A stretch of DNA of 64,000 nucleotides from assembly GCA_900317975.1 (NCBI GenBank), contig ONIZ01000001.1, forward strand, positions 261,479 to 325,478. The letters run 5' to 3'. The notes under the pieces were generated by a model. The model did no database searches, had not been told where the DNA came from, and saw only the letters and a program-made list of their open reading frames with translations. Source of the DNA: an uncultured Bacillota bacterium (GTDB taxonomy: Bacteria; Bacillota_I; Bacilli_A; RF39; UBA660). Positions 1 through 9,400 of this stretch are shown here, piece by piece. The position numbers were made by a program, and so were the translations under genes. Within the stretch, counting starts at the first letter, position 1, and each line of letters opens with the position of its first letter.

Positions 1-3000
1 TTATTAATAACAGATCATGCTAAAGACATTGATAATTTATTATATAAGTTTAAAACATATACACATAATAATTTATATAATTATAATAGTCTTAATGAAT
101 CCGACAATACATATCAATTATCTTTAGATGAACAAAAGACTTTTAGAGATTTAATGATATTTATTTGTGAAGACTATAGAGATAGATTATTAGAAGAACT
201 TAATATTTATGAAAGTCTTATTGTTGATGGTCAATTAATAACTGAAGGTAAATTTACAGATGCAATAAAGAACAAGTCAAAAAATATAGCAGATAATATT
301 AAGGCTACTTGGAAACTTGGTAAAGATAAAGTTAATCAAGCTATAGAAAGTATTAAGACAAAAATCAAAGAAGTTAATGAACTTATTAAAGATTATGCTA
401 CTAAAGCTATAAAATCTGTTAAAGAAATGGCATCTAAATTAGTAAGTTTATTAGTTAAGTTTGATTGCACACTTGAAGGCTTATTTGAAAAAATGGGATT
501 TGACACCAAAAAAGAAGCTGAATCACTTAATGATATTAGTAAGGAAATTGGTAAAAATCCAGCTTATATTCAAAAAAATGATGTATATGAATCATATGCT
601 AATTCATTGAATATAATTAGTGAGGAAGAAGGAGAAGGAAATAAAAATAAAAAAGATAAAGGAGAAACTCAGGAACAAGTAGAATATAAAGGTGGTTTAT
701 TTGGAAAGAAAAAATTAAAGGACGGAAAAATTAGTGCAAAAACAAAAGAAATGCTTTGGCAAGGCTTCAAACAGTTTGTAATTTGGGCCGGTGTTTGTGT
801 AATATTACCTGGATTTGTTTGCGCAATATTCCCAGGAACATTTATAGCATTAATTGTTCCGATTGCTTGTAAATTATTGTGGAATGCTTATAAGATCAAA
901 AAACTTGTACAACAATGGAAAAAAATTAGAAAAGAAAAAGATAATTATAAAAAATGGCAAAAGGTTGTAGCTTATGGCGGTATGGTATTATCTGTTATTG
1001 CTATTGTATGGAACTTTGATTCTGCATTTGATTCATTAGGAAAAGTTTTTGGAGCATTATCAAAAGCTGGTGGTGATCTATTTGCTCAAGCTAATTTAGG
1101 TATACAACCTGATGTATTGACAAGAGGATTTGCTGCAATAGTAAATATGATTAAAGATGGCAAGTTTAGTTTTGATGACTTCCAAGAATCATTCAAGGCA
1201 ATTACAGATTCATTTGCAGAGCATATACATGTAGCAGATAAAGTTATCAAATACACTGGACATATAGGACAAGATGCTAATAAGGTTTTACAAAAATTTA
1301 GTGATGGAACTTATAAAACATCATGGGATGCATTGAAAGATATTGCTAAATCATCTATTAAACCAGAAGATGTATCAAAAATGTCAGACAATTCAATGGT
1401 AGACTTGGTAGTAAATGGTTCTCCTGATAGTGTATATGGTAAAGCATTAAAATCATTTATGAAAGCTTCAAAGGTAGCAGCTGATCCTGATAATGCTGTC
1501 AATCAATCATTAAGGGCAATTAAGAAATTAGCAGGATCAGCATATTCTGTTCGTGTACCAAGAGATGTTGCTGTAGAAATACTTAAGAATGGAGCAAAAT
1601 ACGCAAAAGACGGAGCAATATATGCAATTGGCGCAGCAACTGAAATGACACAAAATATTCCTGCTGCAGATATTATAAATGCTGCTACAAGTATGTTAGT
1701 TACTATTCCTACTGTTGAAGTAGCTCCACAAAATAATGGAGGATTCAGAGTACGTTTAGGTGGAAAAGATGATAAAGATAATTTTGTATATGAAGTTGGA
1801 AAAGATGGAGTAAAGAAACATAAAGTATCTGATTATCAAGAAGAATATGATAAAATTAAAGAAAAGGTTGCTGAAGTAAACAAGAAATTCTTAGAAGATC
1901 TTTTGAAGAATGACAAATTATCAGAAGATGAAAAAAATGAAGTTAAGAACAAACTAAAAGAATTTGAAAAAACATATAAAGACAATATAAATACCGAAGA
2001 TTGTATCATATTTTATGGCACTAGATATAAAGAAGAAAAGACAAATGAATCTTTTAGATCTTTATATGATTATATGATTAATGAAGCAAAGACATCTAAA
2101 TATTCAATTGATGATATTAAACAAAACTTTATTGATCTTAAAAAGTTATATTTGACAAAAATTGGAAATGAAAACAATAAAGTAACAAATGATCAAGAAA
2201 AGGGAGATTTTAAAGGTAATACTCAAATGATATTAGGGGCAATATTTACTTTGAATGATAAATATAAAACAAGTAAATTTAAGTGGAATGAAGATTATGA
2301 GCCAACACCTTATGAATTAGTCAAGAAGAGAGCAAATGATAATAATAAAACTAATAATGTTTTTGGACCAGAAGATATTGAATTATTAGCTGTACATTAT
2401 TGCGTATGGCATGGACCTGATAATGAAAAAACATATAAAGCTTATGTTAAAGCATTTATTGATGCTGCTATATTAAAGGGACAATTTATGGATAATGAAA
2501 ATGAAGATATTATTATTGCTTCATATAAACGATTAATTGATAACCTTTTAAAAATAGAAAGTATCGCAAATGATGTTAAAGATAAAGAATGGAAACCAAA
2601 ACAAGAATGGGCACCAATAAAAATTGATGAAGATGATATAGATTCTAAAACTTTAAAAAAGGTTAAAGATACTGAAAATAATGATGCTATTGAAACATCT
2701 AAAAAGAAAGCTGAAGACGAATTAGAAGATACTAATGCGCCTTTGCCAGCAGAACAAGATAATCAGGATGATTCTGGTAGAAAAGAAAATGATACAGAAG
2801 AAGATACAGATGACAAAGAAGTTCCAGTATTAATGTTAGCAAATAACTATGGAATTGATCTTGCTAATGCTACGAAATCAGGTCCTCGTCCAGATATTTA
2901 TTCTTTGAAAGGCATATTTGATTCTTTGACATTCAGTACTTTTGAAGGTGGTACTTCCGTTGATAATATTACTAAAATGTTAGGAGAAATATTACATGGG

Positions 3001-3654
3001 CAGACAAATAACCTAATGAATGTTTCCGCTAATAGACCATGTAATAAAGATGAAAAAGATAAGAAGTTTATATTAAATGATAAACTTAATAATAGTGATG
3101 AAGAACGTCCTGACTTTGGTATGTTGACAAATCAAGAAATTACAGATATATTAAATAAACCTGAAAATGCTGTTAAGCTTATTAAAGGTAAATCAAGTAA
3201 GTATACAATAGCTACGACAGAAGAAGATAAGAAATTACAAGATGAAAAGAAAACTGAATTTAAGGACAAATTAGATGATCCCGATGAAGAAACAGTTAAT
3301 ATTGTAAAAGAAATTGATCCAGAATTAGTAGATGATGAAGGAAAAATAAAAGATACAGATAAGATATCAGATACATTATCTAACTATTATTTAGCAAAAC
3401 ATAAGTCAAAAGGTGCTAAAAAATCAAAAGGTGGATTATTTAGTAAAATTAAAAATTGGGTAAAATCTAAATTATTTAGAGGAAATAAAGATGAAGGTGA
3501 AAAATATAACAAACTATTAAAACACTTTGAATCATATGAAAATTTTAACAATAACTTAATTATAGAAAATCTTAAAGAATATGATAATTTCTTAAATGAA
3601 TGTTTTGAAAAGTTAACTTTAACTGAATATATAAAACTTAAAGGGATAGATTAA
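1..3654 (+). CDS. Giant membrane-containing phage protein, 5' end outside window
   Basis: The reading frame is open from base 1, so the first visible Met (base 154) is probably internal and about 1,217 C-terminal residues are seen. I do not recognise the family. Two hydrophobic stretches (bases about 745-890 and 955-1015) look like membrane segments, followed by Lys/Glu/Asp-rich, largely helical sequence. Segments QLITEG (near base 230), YMINEA (near 2070) and NFLNEC near the C-terminus match the I/L-x-E cleavage signature of T4-type prohead proteases, and SLYDYMINEA resembles a T4 capsid-targeting leader. A head-internal or ejected polyprotein is therefore possible, but this is inference. 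A terminator hairpin overlaps the TAA stop. Confidence 0.7.
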   Translation, partial: LLITDHAKDIDNLLYKFKTYTHNNLYNYNSLNESDNTYQLSLDEQKTFRDLMIFICEDYRDRLLEELNIYESLIVDGQLITEGKFTDAIKNKSKNIADNIKATWKLGKDKVNQAIESIKTKIKEVNELIKDYATKAIKSVKEMASKLVSLLVKFDCTLEGLFEKMGFDTKKEAESLNDISKEIGKNPAYIQKNDVYESYANSLNIISEEEGEGNKNKKDKGETQEQVEYKGGLFGKKKLKDGKISAKTKEMLWQGFKQFVIWAGVCVILPGFVCAIFPGTFIALIVPIACKLLWNAYKIKKLVQQWKKIRKEKDNYKKWQKVVAYGGMVLSVIAIVWNFDSAFDSLGKVFGALSKAGGDLFAQANLGIQPDVLTRGFAAIVNMIKDGKFSFDDFQESFKAITDSFAEHIHVADKVIKYTGHIGQDANKVLQKFSDGTYKTSWDALKDIAKSSIKPEDVSKMSDNSMVDLVVNGSPDSVYGKALKSFMKASKVAADPDNAVNQSLRAIKKLAGSAYSVRVPRDVAVEILKNGAKYAKDGAIYAIGAATEMTQNIPAADIINAATSMLVTIPTVEVAPQNNGGFRVRLGGKDDKDNFVYEVGKDGVKKHKVSDYQEEYDKIKEKVAEVNKKFLEDLLKNDKLSEDEKNEVKNKLKEFEKTYKDNINTEDCIIFYGTRYKEEKTNESFRSLYDYMINEAKTSKYSIDDIKQNFIDLKKLYLTKIGNENNKVTNDQEKGDFKGNTQMILGAIFTLNDKYKTSKFKWNEDYEPTPYELVKKRANDNNKTNNVFGPEDIELLAVHYCVWHGPDNEKTYKAYVKAFIDAAILKGQFMDNENEDIIIASYKRLIDNLLKIESIANDVKDKEWKPKQEWAPIKIDEDDIDSKTLKKVKDTENNDAIETSKKKAEDELEDTNAPLPAEQDNQDDSGRKENDTEEDTDDKEVPVLMLANNYGIDLANATKSGPRPDIYSLKGIFDSLTFSTFEGGTSVDNITKMLGEILHGQTNNLMNVSANRPCNKDEKDKKFILNDKLNNSDEERPDFGMLTNQEITDILNKPENAVKLIKGKSSKYTIATTEEDKKLQDEKKTEFKDKLDDPDEETVNIVKEIDPELVDDEGKIKDTDKISDTLSNYYLAKHKSKGAKKSKGGLFSKIKNWVKSKLFRGNKDEGEKYNKLLKHFESYENFNNNLIIENLKEYDNFLNECFEKLTLTEYIKLKGID

Positions 3655-3672
3655 TTTCTATCTCTTTTTTGT
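3642..3672 (+). terminator. Rho-independent terminator after the giant gene
   Basis: An AAAGGGATAGA arm pairs with TCTATCTCTTT with one G-U wobble, then a T-run follows. The left arm includes the last codons of the giant gene. Confidence 0.7.
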
Positions 3673-3691
3673 GAATTGACTTTATATATAT

Positions 3692-3730
3692 AATTTTTAA
3701 CTTATTTTAACTATATTAATATAATATATA
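3692..3730 (+). promoter_or_regulatory. Possible promoter region upstream of the 3751 gene
   Basis: AATTTTTAAC resembles the TATTTTTAAT element found elsewhere in the window and is followed by AACTATATTAATATAAT, which resembles the CTATATTAT box. Both are imperfect, so this is a weak call made from position and similarity. Confidence 0.3.
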
Positions 3731-3750
3731 AATATATAGTATTAAGACAT

Positions 3751-4065
3751 ATGACAAAAGAAGAACTAGAAGAACTAGAAGAACGAAAAGAAATTGAAGC
3801 AATAAGAATCAGAATGACTGGTATGACAACTAGACTTGCAGATTCATTTATTCAAGAGCTATATCATAATCCAAATAAATGGATAACTATACATGATCAT
3901 TACCCAAGTCGTAATGCAGATAGAATGCTATTGGAGAAAATTTTGAGAAGAATGGAGTATGAACACCCATATGATAAAGTAGATGTAGATAAACTCAATA
4001 ATAGACTTAAGTTGACTGCATCTCAAAGTGAATTCATTACTAGAAAATTAAATAATATTAAATGA
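3751..4065 (+). CDS. Hypothetical protein, 104 aa
   Basis: An acidic, probably coiled N-terminus (MTKEELEELEERKEIEA) is followed by a compact segment with RMTGMTTRLADSFIQELY and ITIHDHYPSRNAD. Similar short proteins with a 'TGxTTRLADxxIQxL...W..I.DHY' pattern are, as I recall, common in Bacteroidales phages, but I know no function. The gene has its own leader after the terminator at 3642-3672. Its last 8 bases overlap the 3' end of the convergent gene at 4058-4717. The start is the first ATG after an AT-rich leader. Confidence 0.75.
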   Translation: MTKEELEELEERKEIEAIRIRMTGMTTRLADSFIQELYHNPNKWITIHDHYPSRNADRMLLEKILRRMEYEHPYDKVDVDKLNNRLKLTASQSEFITRKLNNIK

Positions 4066-4717
4066 TATAATATACTCCGTTATCTAATCCCGTTCTCTCA
4101 TTTGAAAACTTATCATAAAATTTAATATCGTCATCATTAAAAATCTTTTTTAATAGTTTGAAATTACCACATTTACAATATAATGATGTTACACGTTGAT
4201 CTTTACCATGAGCACATATATAAGTTTTTTGTTCCTTCTTACAAAATTCTATTAGTCTTTCAAAGAATACTTTAATTGTTGCAATAGGACTAATATCTAA
4301 TTCTTTTATAGCATTAGGAAATGTTTCTAAATAAGTGACATAAATTGCTTTCTTTATGAAAGTTTCTCTATCAAGTCTCTCAATACGAGCTAGTGGTCTA
4401 CGAAATATGCCAGCAGTAAAATCACTAGAAAATTGTAGATATCTATCACCTTTATATGCATTCCAAGCAATGTCAATATCAGCAAAATCAAATAATGCAA
4501 AGATGCCAAGACATTTGTTTTTGAACATAATTTTATAATGTTGAGATACCGGCCAATAAATAATTTCTTTAGAATCTTTTGATCCTAATTTTTTAAATCC
4601 ATCATTTTCACTTAATATTTTCTCCGCAATATCTGGATCTATTTTTTCCATTTTGAGTTCTTTTGATAATTCATTTGAAAGGATAGACTCTAATATATAT
4701 TCAATTAATGTTATCAT
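4058..4717 (-). CDS. Hypothetical protein with capsid-targeting-like N-terminus, 219 aa
   Basis: I do not recognise the fold. The N-terminus MITLIEYILES aligns without gaps with the T4 capsid-targeting sequence MKTYQEFIAEA (aromatic 7, Ile 8, Glu 10), the same leader pattern as in the neighbouring BspA-like proteins. A CAHGKDQ...YCKCGN segment (about residues 170-185) has three Cys and could bind metal. An exact TATTTTTAAT promoter-like element lies 33 nt upstream on the same strand. A packaged or ejected protein is possible, but this rests on the leader alone. Confidence 0.7.
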   Translation of the reverse strand: MITLIEYILESILSNELSKELKMEKIDPDIAEKILSENDGFKKLGSKDSKEIIYWPVSQHYKIMFKNKCLGIFALFDFADIDIAWNAYKGDRYLQFSSDFTAGIFRRPLARIERLDRETFIKKAIYVTYLETFPNAIKELDISPIATIKVFFERLIEFCKKEQKTYICAHGKDQRVTSLYCKCGNFKLLKKIFNDDDIKFYDKFSNERTGLDNGVYYII

Positions 4718-4750
4718 TATAAATATTGTAAAAATACTATTTTTTTTATA

Positions 4751-4760
4751 ATTAAAAATA
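4751..4760 (-). promoter_or_regulatory. TATTTTTAAT promoter-like element for the 4717 gene
   Basis: Exact 10-mer on the minus strand, 33 nt upstream of the ATG at 4717. It is one of eight such elements placed in the correct orientation upstream of gene starts in this window. Confidence 0.5.
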
Positions 4761-4765
4761 ATAAA

Positions 4766-4797
4766 AGAAAGGGACTCTTAAGAAGTCTCTTTTTTTA
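4766..4797 (+). terminator. Terminator hairpin with CTTAAG loop between divergent genes
   Basis: AGGGACT pairs with AGTCTCT (one G-U) around a CTTAAGA loop, followed by a run of T on the plus strand. It sits between divergent gene starts, so it may stop plus-strand transcription that reads through antisense to the 4058-4717 gene. Confidence 0.6.
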
Positions 4798-4820
4798 CTT
4801 CTTATATAGACTATAATAAT

Positions 4821-4830
4821 TATTTTTAAT
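4821..4830 (+). promoter_or_regulatory. TATTTTTAAT promoter-like element for array A
   Basis: Exact TATTTTTAAT, 21 nt upstream of the ATG of the first BspA-like gene at 4852 and just downstream of a terminator hairpin, as expected for the promoter of the whole nine-gene array. Confidence 0.55.
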
Positions 4831-4851
4831 TATATATAATAATCACTTTTT

Positions 4852-5532
4852 ATGAAGAAACTAAATCAGTTTATAACAGAAAAGTTTAGAATATCAAAAG
4901 ATAACTTAAAAAATATGCCTGTTTATAACTATCAACCACAAACAAGAGATGAACTTCGAAAATTAATAAAGAAACTCATTGAAGAAAGGGGTGTTGATGC
5001 GGACTTTAATGATATAGATGTTTGTGCAATTACCGATATGTCAGAAATGTTTTATAATTCAAATTTTAATGGAGACATATCAAAATGGGATGTTAGTAAT
5101 GTTAAATCTATGCGTTGCATGTTTCAAAGTTCTGAATTCACTAAAGACATATCTAATTGGGATGTAAGTAATGTTGTAAATATGACTAGTATGTTTGCTT
5201 GGTCAGAGTTCAATGGGGATATATCTAAATGGGACGTAAGCAATGTTAAGAGTATGTTCAACATGTTTGGAGCTGCTGATTTTAATCAAGATATTTCTAA
5301 ATGGGATGTAAGTAATGTTACAAATATGGAAGAGATGTTTTCTTGGTCAAAGTTTAATAAGGATATATCTAAATGGGATGTAAGTAATGTTGAAAATATG
5401 CGTATGATGTTTGAACATTCAAATTTTAATAGAGATATCTCTAATTGGAATGTTAGCAATGTTAAAGATATGACAGGAATGTTTAGAGAATGTCCGTTAA
5501 AATATAATACACCAGCATGGTATAAAGAATAA
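4852..5532 (+). CDS. BspA-like (DUF285) repeat protein A1, 226 aa
   Basis: Leader MKKLNQFITEKFRISKDN (residues 1-18) is followed by a short helical linker with TRDELRKLIKKLIEERG, an N-cap (DFNDIDVCAITDMSEMF), six 24-residue repeats of the FNGDISKWDVSNV type, and a C-cap ending TPAWYKE. DUF285/BspA repeats are leucine-rich-repeat-like and known from Bacteroidetes and Mycoplasma surface proteins; binding is the usual inferred role. There is no signal peptide. The leader resembles the T4 capsid-targeting sequence. This is the first gene after the array promoter. Confidence 0.9.
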   Translation: MKKLNQFITEKFRISKDNLKNMPVYNYQPQTRDELRKLIKKLIEERGVDADFNDIDVCAITDMSEMFYNSNFNGDISKWDVSNVKSMRCMFQSSEFTKDISNWDVSNVVNMTSMFAWSEFNGDISKWDVSNVKSMFNMFGAADFNQDISKWDVSNVTNMEEMFSWSKFNKDISKWDVSNVENMRMMFEHSNFNRDISNWNVSNVKDMTGMFRECPLKYNTPAWYKE

Positions 5533-5556
5533 ATAAAATAAGTTAATATCTAATAT

Positions 5557-6234
5557 ATGAAGAATTTAAATCAGTTTATAACAGAGAAGTTTAGGCTATC
5601 AAAAGACAATATAACTCATCAATATAATTATCATCCTAAGACAAGAAATGAACTACAAAAATTAATAGATAAACTAATTGAAGAACGAGGAAATGATGCT
5701 GATCTAAATGATATAGATACTTCTGAAATTACTGATATGTCCTTTTTATTTAATAAATCTAATAAATTCAATGGAGATATATCTGGATGGAATGTAAGTC
5801 ATGTTGAGAATATGCAATGTATGTTTGATGAATCTGAATTCAACGGAGATATATCTGAATGGAATGTTAGTAATGTTCAAAATATGGGATGGATGTTTGA
5901 TGAATCAGAATTTAATGGAGATATATCTGGGTGGAATGTTTCAAACGTGAAAAATATGTATAGTATGTTTTCTGAATCACAATTCAATAGAGATATTTCT
6001 AAATGGGATGTAAGTAATGTTAAAAATATGAGTTTTATGTTTTCTAAATCACAATTCAACGGAGATATTTCTAAATGGAATGTAAGCCAAGTAACCAAAA
6101 TGTTTAAAATGTTTGAAAAATCTAAGTTTAATGGAGATATATCTGAATGGGATGTAAGTAAACTTGAAGAAAAATTTGCTATGTTTAGAGAATGTCCATT
6201 AGAAGATAATCCACCAGCATGGTATAAAGAATAA
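5557..6234 (+). CDS. BspA-like (DUF285) repeat protein A2, 225 aa
   Basis: Leader MKNLNQFITEKFRLSKDN, linker with TRNELQKLIDKLIEERG, N-cap DLNDIDTSEITDMSFLF, six repeats and C-cap ENPPAWYKE-type ending (DNPPAWYKE). The sixth repeat is worn (DVSKLEEKFAMF). The variable pairs before MF (QC, GW, YS, SF, FK, FA) differ from those of its neighbours. The gap to A1 is only 24 nt and carries the array's typical spacer. Confidence 0.9.
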   Translation: MKNLNQFITEKFRLSKDNITHQYNYHPKTRNELQKLIDKLIEERGNDADLNDIDTSEITDMSFLFNKSNKFNGDISGWNVSHVENMQCMFDESEFNGDISEWNVSNVQNMGWMFDESEFNGDISGWNVSNVKNMYSMFSESQFNRDISKWDVSNVKNMSFMFSKSQFNGDISKWNVSQVTKMFKMFEKSKFNGDISEWDVSKLEEKFAMFRECPLEDNPPAWYKE

Positions 6235-6260
6235 ATAAAATAAGTTAATATCTAATATAT

Positions 6261-6866
6261 ATGAAGAAATTAAGTACATTTATAACAGAGAAATTCAGAA
6301 TATCAAAAGACAATCTTAAGGGACAAATATATAATTATCATCCAAAAACAAGAGATGAATTAAAAGAATTGGTAAAGAAACTCATTGATGAAAGAGGTAA
6401 TGATGCAGATCTAAATGATATAGATACTTCTAAAATTACCGATATGTCCCATGTATTTTATGGTTCTAGTTTTAATGGGGATATATCTGGATGGGATGTA
6501 AGTAATGTTAAGAATATGGAATGGATGTTTGCTAATTCACAATTTAATGGGGATATATCTAGTTGGAATGTAAGCAATGTTGAAGATATGATTGAAATGT
6601 TTTCTGAATCTAATTTTACTGGAGACATATCACTATGGGATGTAAGCAATGTTAAGTATATGAATTGTATGTTTTTTGATTCCAAATTTAATGGGGATAT
6701 CTCTGAATGGGATGTAAGTAATGTTGTTAATATACGAGAAATGTTTAGACATTCTAAGTTTAATGGAGATATCTCTAAATGGAATGTTAGTAATGTTAAA
6801 GATATGATATTGACATTTGATAGTTCTCCGTTAAAAAATAATCCACCAGCATGGTATAAAAAATAA
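6261..6866 (+). CDS. BspA-like (DUF285) repeat protein A3, 201 aa
   Basis: Leader MKKLSTFITEKFRISKDN, linker TRDELKELVKKLIDERG, N-cap DLNDIDTSKITDMSHVF, five repeats, C-cap NNPPAWYKK. Repeats four and five depart from the usual M-x-x-MF (INIREMF and DMILTF). The start is the ATG directly before the leader; the spacer to A2 ends TAATATATATG. Confidence 0.9.
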   Translation: MKKLSTFITEKFRISKDNLKGQIYNYHPKTRDELKELVKKLIDERGNDADLNDIDTSKITDMSHVFYGSSFNGDISGWDVSNVKNMEWMFANSQFNGDISSWNVSNVEDMIEMFSESNFTGDISLWDVSNVKYMNCMFFDSKFNGDISEWDVSNVVNIREMFRHSKFNGDISKWNVSNVKDMILTFDSSPLKNNPPAWYKK

Positions 6867-6885
6867 CATAAAGTAAAATTTATAT

Positions 6886-7413
6886 ATGAAGAAATTAAAT
6901 CAGTTTATAGTAGAAAAATTTAGACTATCAAAAGACAATCTTAATCAATATAATTATCATCCTAAGAAAAGAGATGAACTAGAAGATTTAATAGATGAAT
7001 TAATTAAAGAAAGAGGTAATAATGCTGATCTAAATGATATAGATACTTCTGAAATTACTGATATGAATAATTTATTTTATGATTCATATTTCAATGGAGA
7101 TATATCTAAATGGGATGTAAGTAATGTTGAAAATATGCAAGCTATGTTTGAAGAATCTAATTTCAATGGAGATATATCTAATTGGGATGTAAGCAATGTA
7201 AAACAGATGTTTGGAATGTTTTTTAATTCTAAATTTAACGGAGATATATCTAAATGGGATGTAAGCAATGTTAAAGATATGAGACAAATGTTTTCTTATT
7301 CTAAATTTAATGGTGATATTTCTAAATGGAATGTAAGTAATGTTGAAGATATGTGGGATATATTTTATAAATGTCCATTAGAAGATAATCCACCAGCATG
7401 GTATAAAAAATAA
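6886..7413 (+). CDS. BspA-like (DUF285) repeat protein A4, 175 aa
   Basis: One of the shortest members: leader MKKLNQFIVEKFRLSKDN, linker with KKRDELEDLIDELIKERG, N-cap, four repeats and C-cap DNPPAWYKK. The leader keeps I-x-E at residues 8-10 with Val at 9. Two long minus-strand open frames here are shadows caused by the repeat and were left out. Confidence 0.9.
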   Translation: MKKLNQFIVEKFRLSKDNLNQYNYHPKKRDELEDLIDELIKERGNNADLNDIDTSEITDMNNLFYDSYFNGDISKWDVSNVENMQAMFEESNFNGDISNWDVSNVKQMFGMFFNSKFNGDISKWDVSNVKDMRQMFSYSKFNGDISKWNVSNVEDMWDIFYKCPLEDNPPAWYKK

Positions 7414-7436
7414 CATAAACTAAATAAAATTTATAC

Positions 7437-8048
7437 ATGAAGAAATTAAATCAATTTATAGTAGAAAAATTTAGACTATCAAAAGACAATCTAAAAAATA
7501 TACATACTTATCACTATCATCCAAAAACAAAAGATGAACTAAAAACATTAATAGATGAATTAATTAAAGAAAGAGATAATAATGCTAATCTTAATGATAT
7601 AGATACATCTGAAATTACTGACATGTCTCGTTTGTTTTATGGTTCTAGTTTTAATGGTGATATTTCTCAATGGGATATAAGCAATGTTGAATATATGAAC
7701 AGTATGTTTTATAAATCTAAATTTAATGGGAACATATCTGATTGGGATGTAAGCAATGTTAAGAATATGGCATATATGTTTTATGAATCTAAATTTAATG
7801 GAGACATATCAAAATGGAATATTAGTAATGTTGAAAATATGTTTGCTACATTTGGAGAGTCTGAATTTAACGGGGATATTTCTAAATGGAATGTAAGTAA
7901 TGTTGAATATATGAAATTTATGTTTCATAATTCTAAATTTAATGGGGATATATCTAATTGGAATGTTAGTAATGTTAAAGATATGGAATACATGTTTACT
8001 GATTGTCCATTAGAAAAGAATCCACCAGCATGGTATAAATATAAGTAA
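7437..8048 (+). CDS. BspA-like (DUF285) repeat protein A5, 203 aa
   Basis: Leader MKKLNQFIVEKFRLSKDN (identical to A4), linker TKDELKTLIDELIKERD, N-cap, five repeats and C-cap KNPPAWYKYK. A shared leader and similar linker suggest that A4 and A5 arose from one another or exchanged their 5' ends. Confidence 0.9.
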   Translation: MKKLNQFIVEKFRLSKDNLKNIHTYHYHPKTKDELKTLIDELIKERDNNANLNDIDTSEITDMSRLFYGSSFNGDISQWDISNVEYMNSMFYKSKFNGNISDWDVSNVKNMAYMFYESKFNGDISKWNISNVENMFATFGESEFNGDISKWNVSNVEYMKFMFHNSKFNGDISNWNVSNVKDMEYMFTDCPLEKNPPAWYKYK

Positions 8049-8057
8049 AATAACATT

Positions 8058-8606
8058 ATGAAAAAACTAAATCAGTTTATAACAGAGAAATTCCGTCTAT
8101 CAAAAGATAATCTTAAAGGACCAATATATAATTATCATCCTAAAACATTAAAAGAATTAAGAAAAATTGTCTATGATAAGGCAAAAAATAATAAGGATGA
8201 TATTTTAGATCTAAATGATATTGATATATCTGAAATTTCTGATCTTGCTTATTTATTTGAAAACATTAAAGTTAAAGCTGTTGATATGAATGGCTGGGAT
8301 GTATCACATGTAACTGATGTTCATGGAATGTTTTGGGATAATAATGTTATTGAAGAAATACATATAGACCAGTGGGATGTAAGTAATATAAAAGATTTTT
8401 ACGGAATGTTCTATTATTGTGATAAGCTGAAAAATATGGATCTAAGTGATTGGAAATTCAAAAATGGTGAAGTACTTACACTAATGTTTGCTGGTTGCGT
8501 TAATCTTGATATATCATTTACAAATAATTGGAAATTTACTGTCCCAATACATGCTGATGATATGTTTAGAGGATGTTCAAACACACCAACATGGTATAAA
8601 AAATAA
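8058..8606 (+). CDS. Divergent BspA-like protein A6, 182 aa
   Basis: The leader (MKKLNQFITEKFRLSKDN) and linker are typical, but the body is not: repeats read MNGWDVSHVTDVHGMF, IDQWDVSNIKDFYGMF and LSDWKFKNGEVLTLMF, with unequal spacing and no FNGDIS frame. The C-cap is reduced to TPTWYKK. It is either an older lineage or a distinct binding specificity kept inside the array. It starts 10 nt after A5. Confidence 0.85.
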   Translation: MKKLNQFITEKFRLSKDNLKGPIYNYHPKTLKELRKIVYDKAKNNKDDILDLNDIDISEISDLAYLFENIKVKAVDMNGWDVSHVTDVHGMFWDNNVIEEIHIDQWDVSNIKDFYGMFYYCDKLKNMDLSDWKFKNGEVLTLMFAGCVNLDISFTNNWKFTVPIHADDMFRGCSNTPTWYKK

Positions 8607-8625
8607 GTTAATATTTAATATATAT

Positions 8626-9381
8626 ATGAAGAAATTAAATCAGTTCATAACAGAGAAATTTCGTTTATCAAAAGACAATCTAACTTATCAGCATCAATAT
8701 AATTATTATCCAAAAACAAGAGATGAATTAATAAAAATAATAGATGAATTAATTAAAGAAAGAGGTAAAAATGCTGATCTTAATGATATAGATACTTCGG
8801 AAATTTCTGATATGCATTATATGTTTCATGGAACAGAATTTAATGGAGACATATCAGAGTGGAATGTAAGTAATGTTGAAGATATGCAAGGTATGTTTAG
8901 TCATGCTGCCTTTAACGGAGACATATCTCAATGGGATGTAAGTAATGTAAAAAAGATGTTTGGTATGTTTGGTGGATCAGATTTCAACCAGGACATATCT
9001 AAATGGAATGTAAGCAATGTGGAAAATATGAATTATATGTTTTCTGGTACCATTTTTAATGGAGATATCTCTAAATGGAATGTTAGTAAGGTTAAAGAGA
9101 TGTGCTATATGTTTGCATTTTCTAAATTCAACGGAGATATATCACAATGGAACGTAAGTAATGTTAAAAATATGAATAATATGTTTTATAAATGTGAAAA
9201 TTTTAAATGTGATTTATCTAAATGGGACGTTAGTAATGTTGAAGATATAAAAGAAATGTTTGCTTATTCTAAATTCAATGGAGACATATCTAAGTGGAAT
9301 GTAAACAAAGTTACAAATATGCATAAAATATTTCATAATTGTCCATTACAAAAAAATCCACCAATATGGTATAAAGAATAA
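8626..9381 (+). CDS. BspA-like (DUF285) repeat protein A7, 251 aa
   Basis: The frame is open further upstream (to 8488), but the true start is the ATG at 8626: it gives the conserved leader MKKLNQFITEKFRLSKDN and leaves the usual 19-nt spacer after A6. It has seven repeats and C-cap KNPPIWYKE. One repeat is 25 residues long (FYKCENFKCDLSKW). The text LTYQHQYNY after the leader also occurs in two array B genes (33014 and 33716), which suggests exchange between the arrays. Confidence 0.9.
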   Translation: MKKLNQFITEKFRLSKDNLTYQHQYNYYPKTRDELIKIIDELIKERGKNADLNDIDTSEISDMHYMFHGTEFNGDISEWNVSNVEDMQGMFSHAAFNGDISQWDVSNVKKMFGMFGGSDFNQDISKWNVSNVENMNYMFSGTIFNGDISKWNVSKVKEMCYMFAFSKFNGDISQWNVSNVKNMNNMFYKCENFKCDLSKWDVSNVEDIKEMFAYSKFNGDISKWNVNKVTNMHKIFHNCPLQKNPPIWYKE

Positions 9382-9400
9382 ATAAAGTTAAAATATATAT

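Noticed and set aside
8488-8625. Upstream extension of the A7 gene
   Set aside because: It overlaps A6 and would hide the conserved leader; all other family members start at MKKL/MKNL/MKTL.
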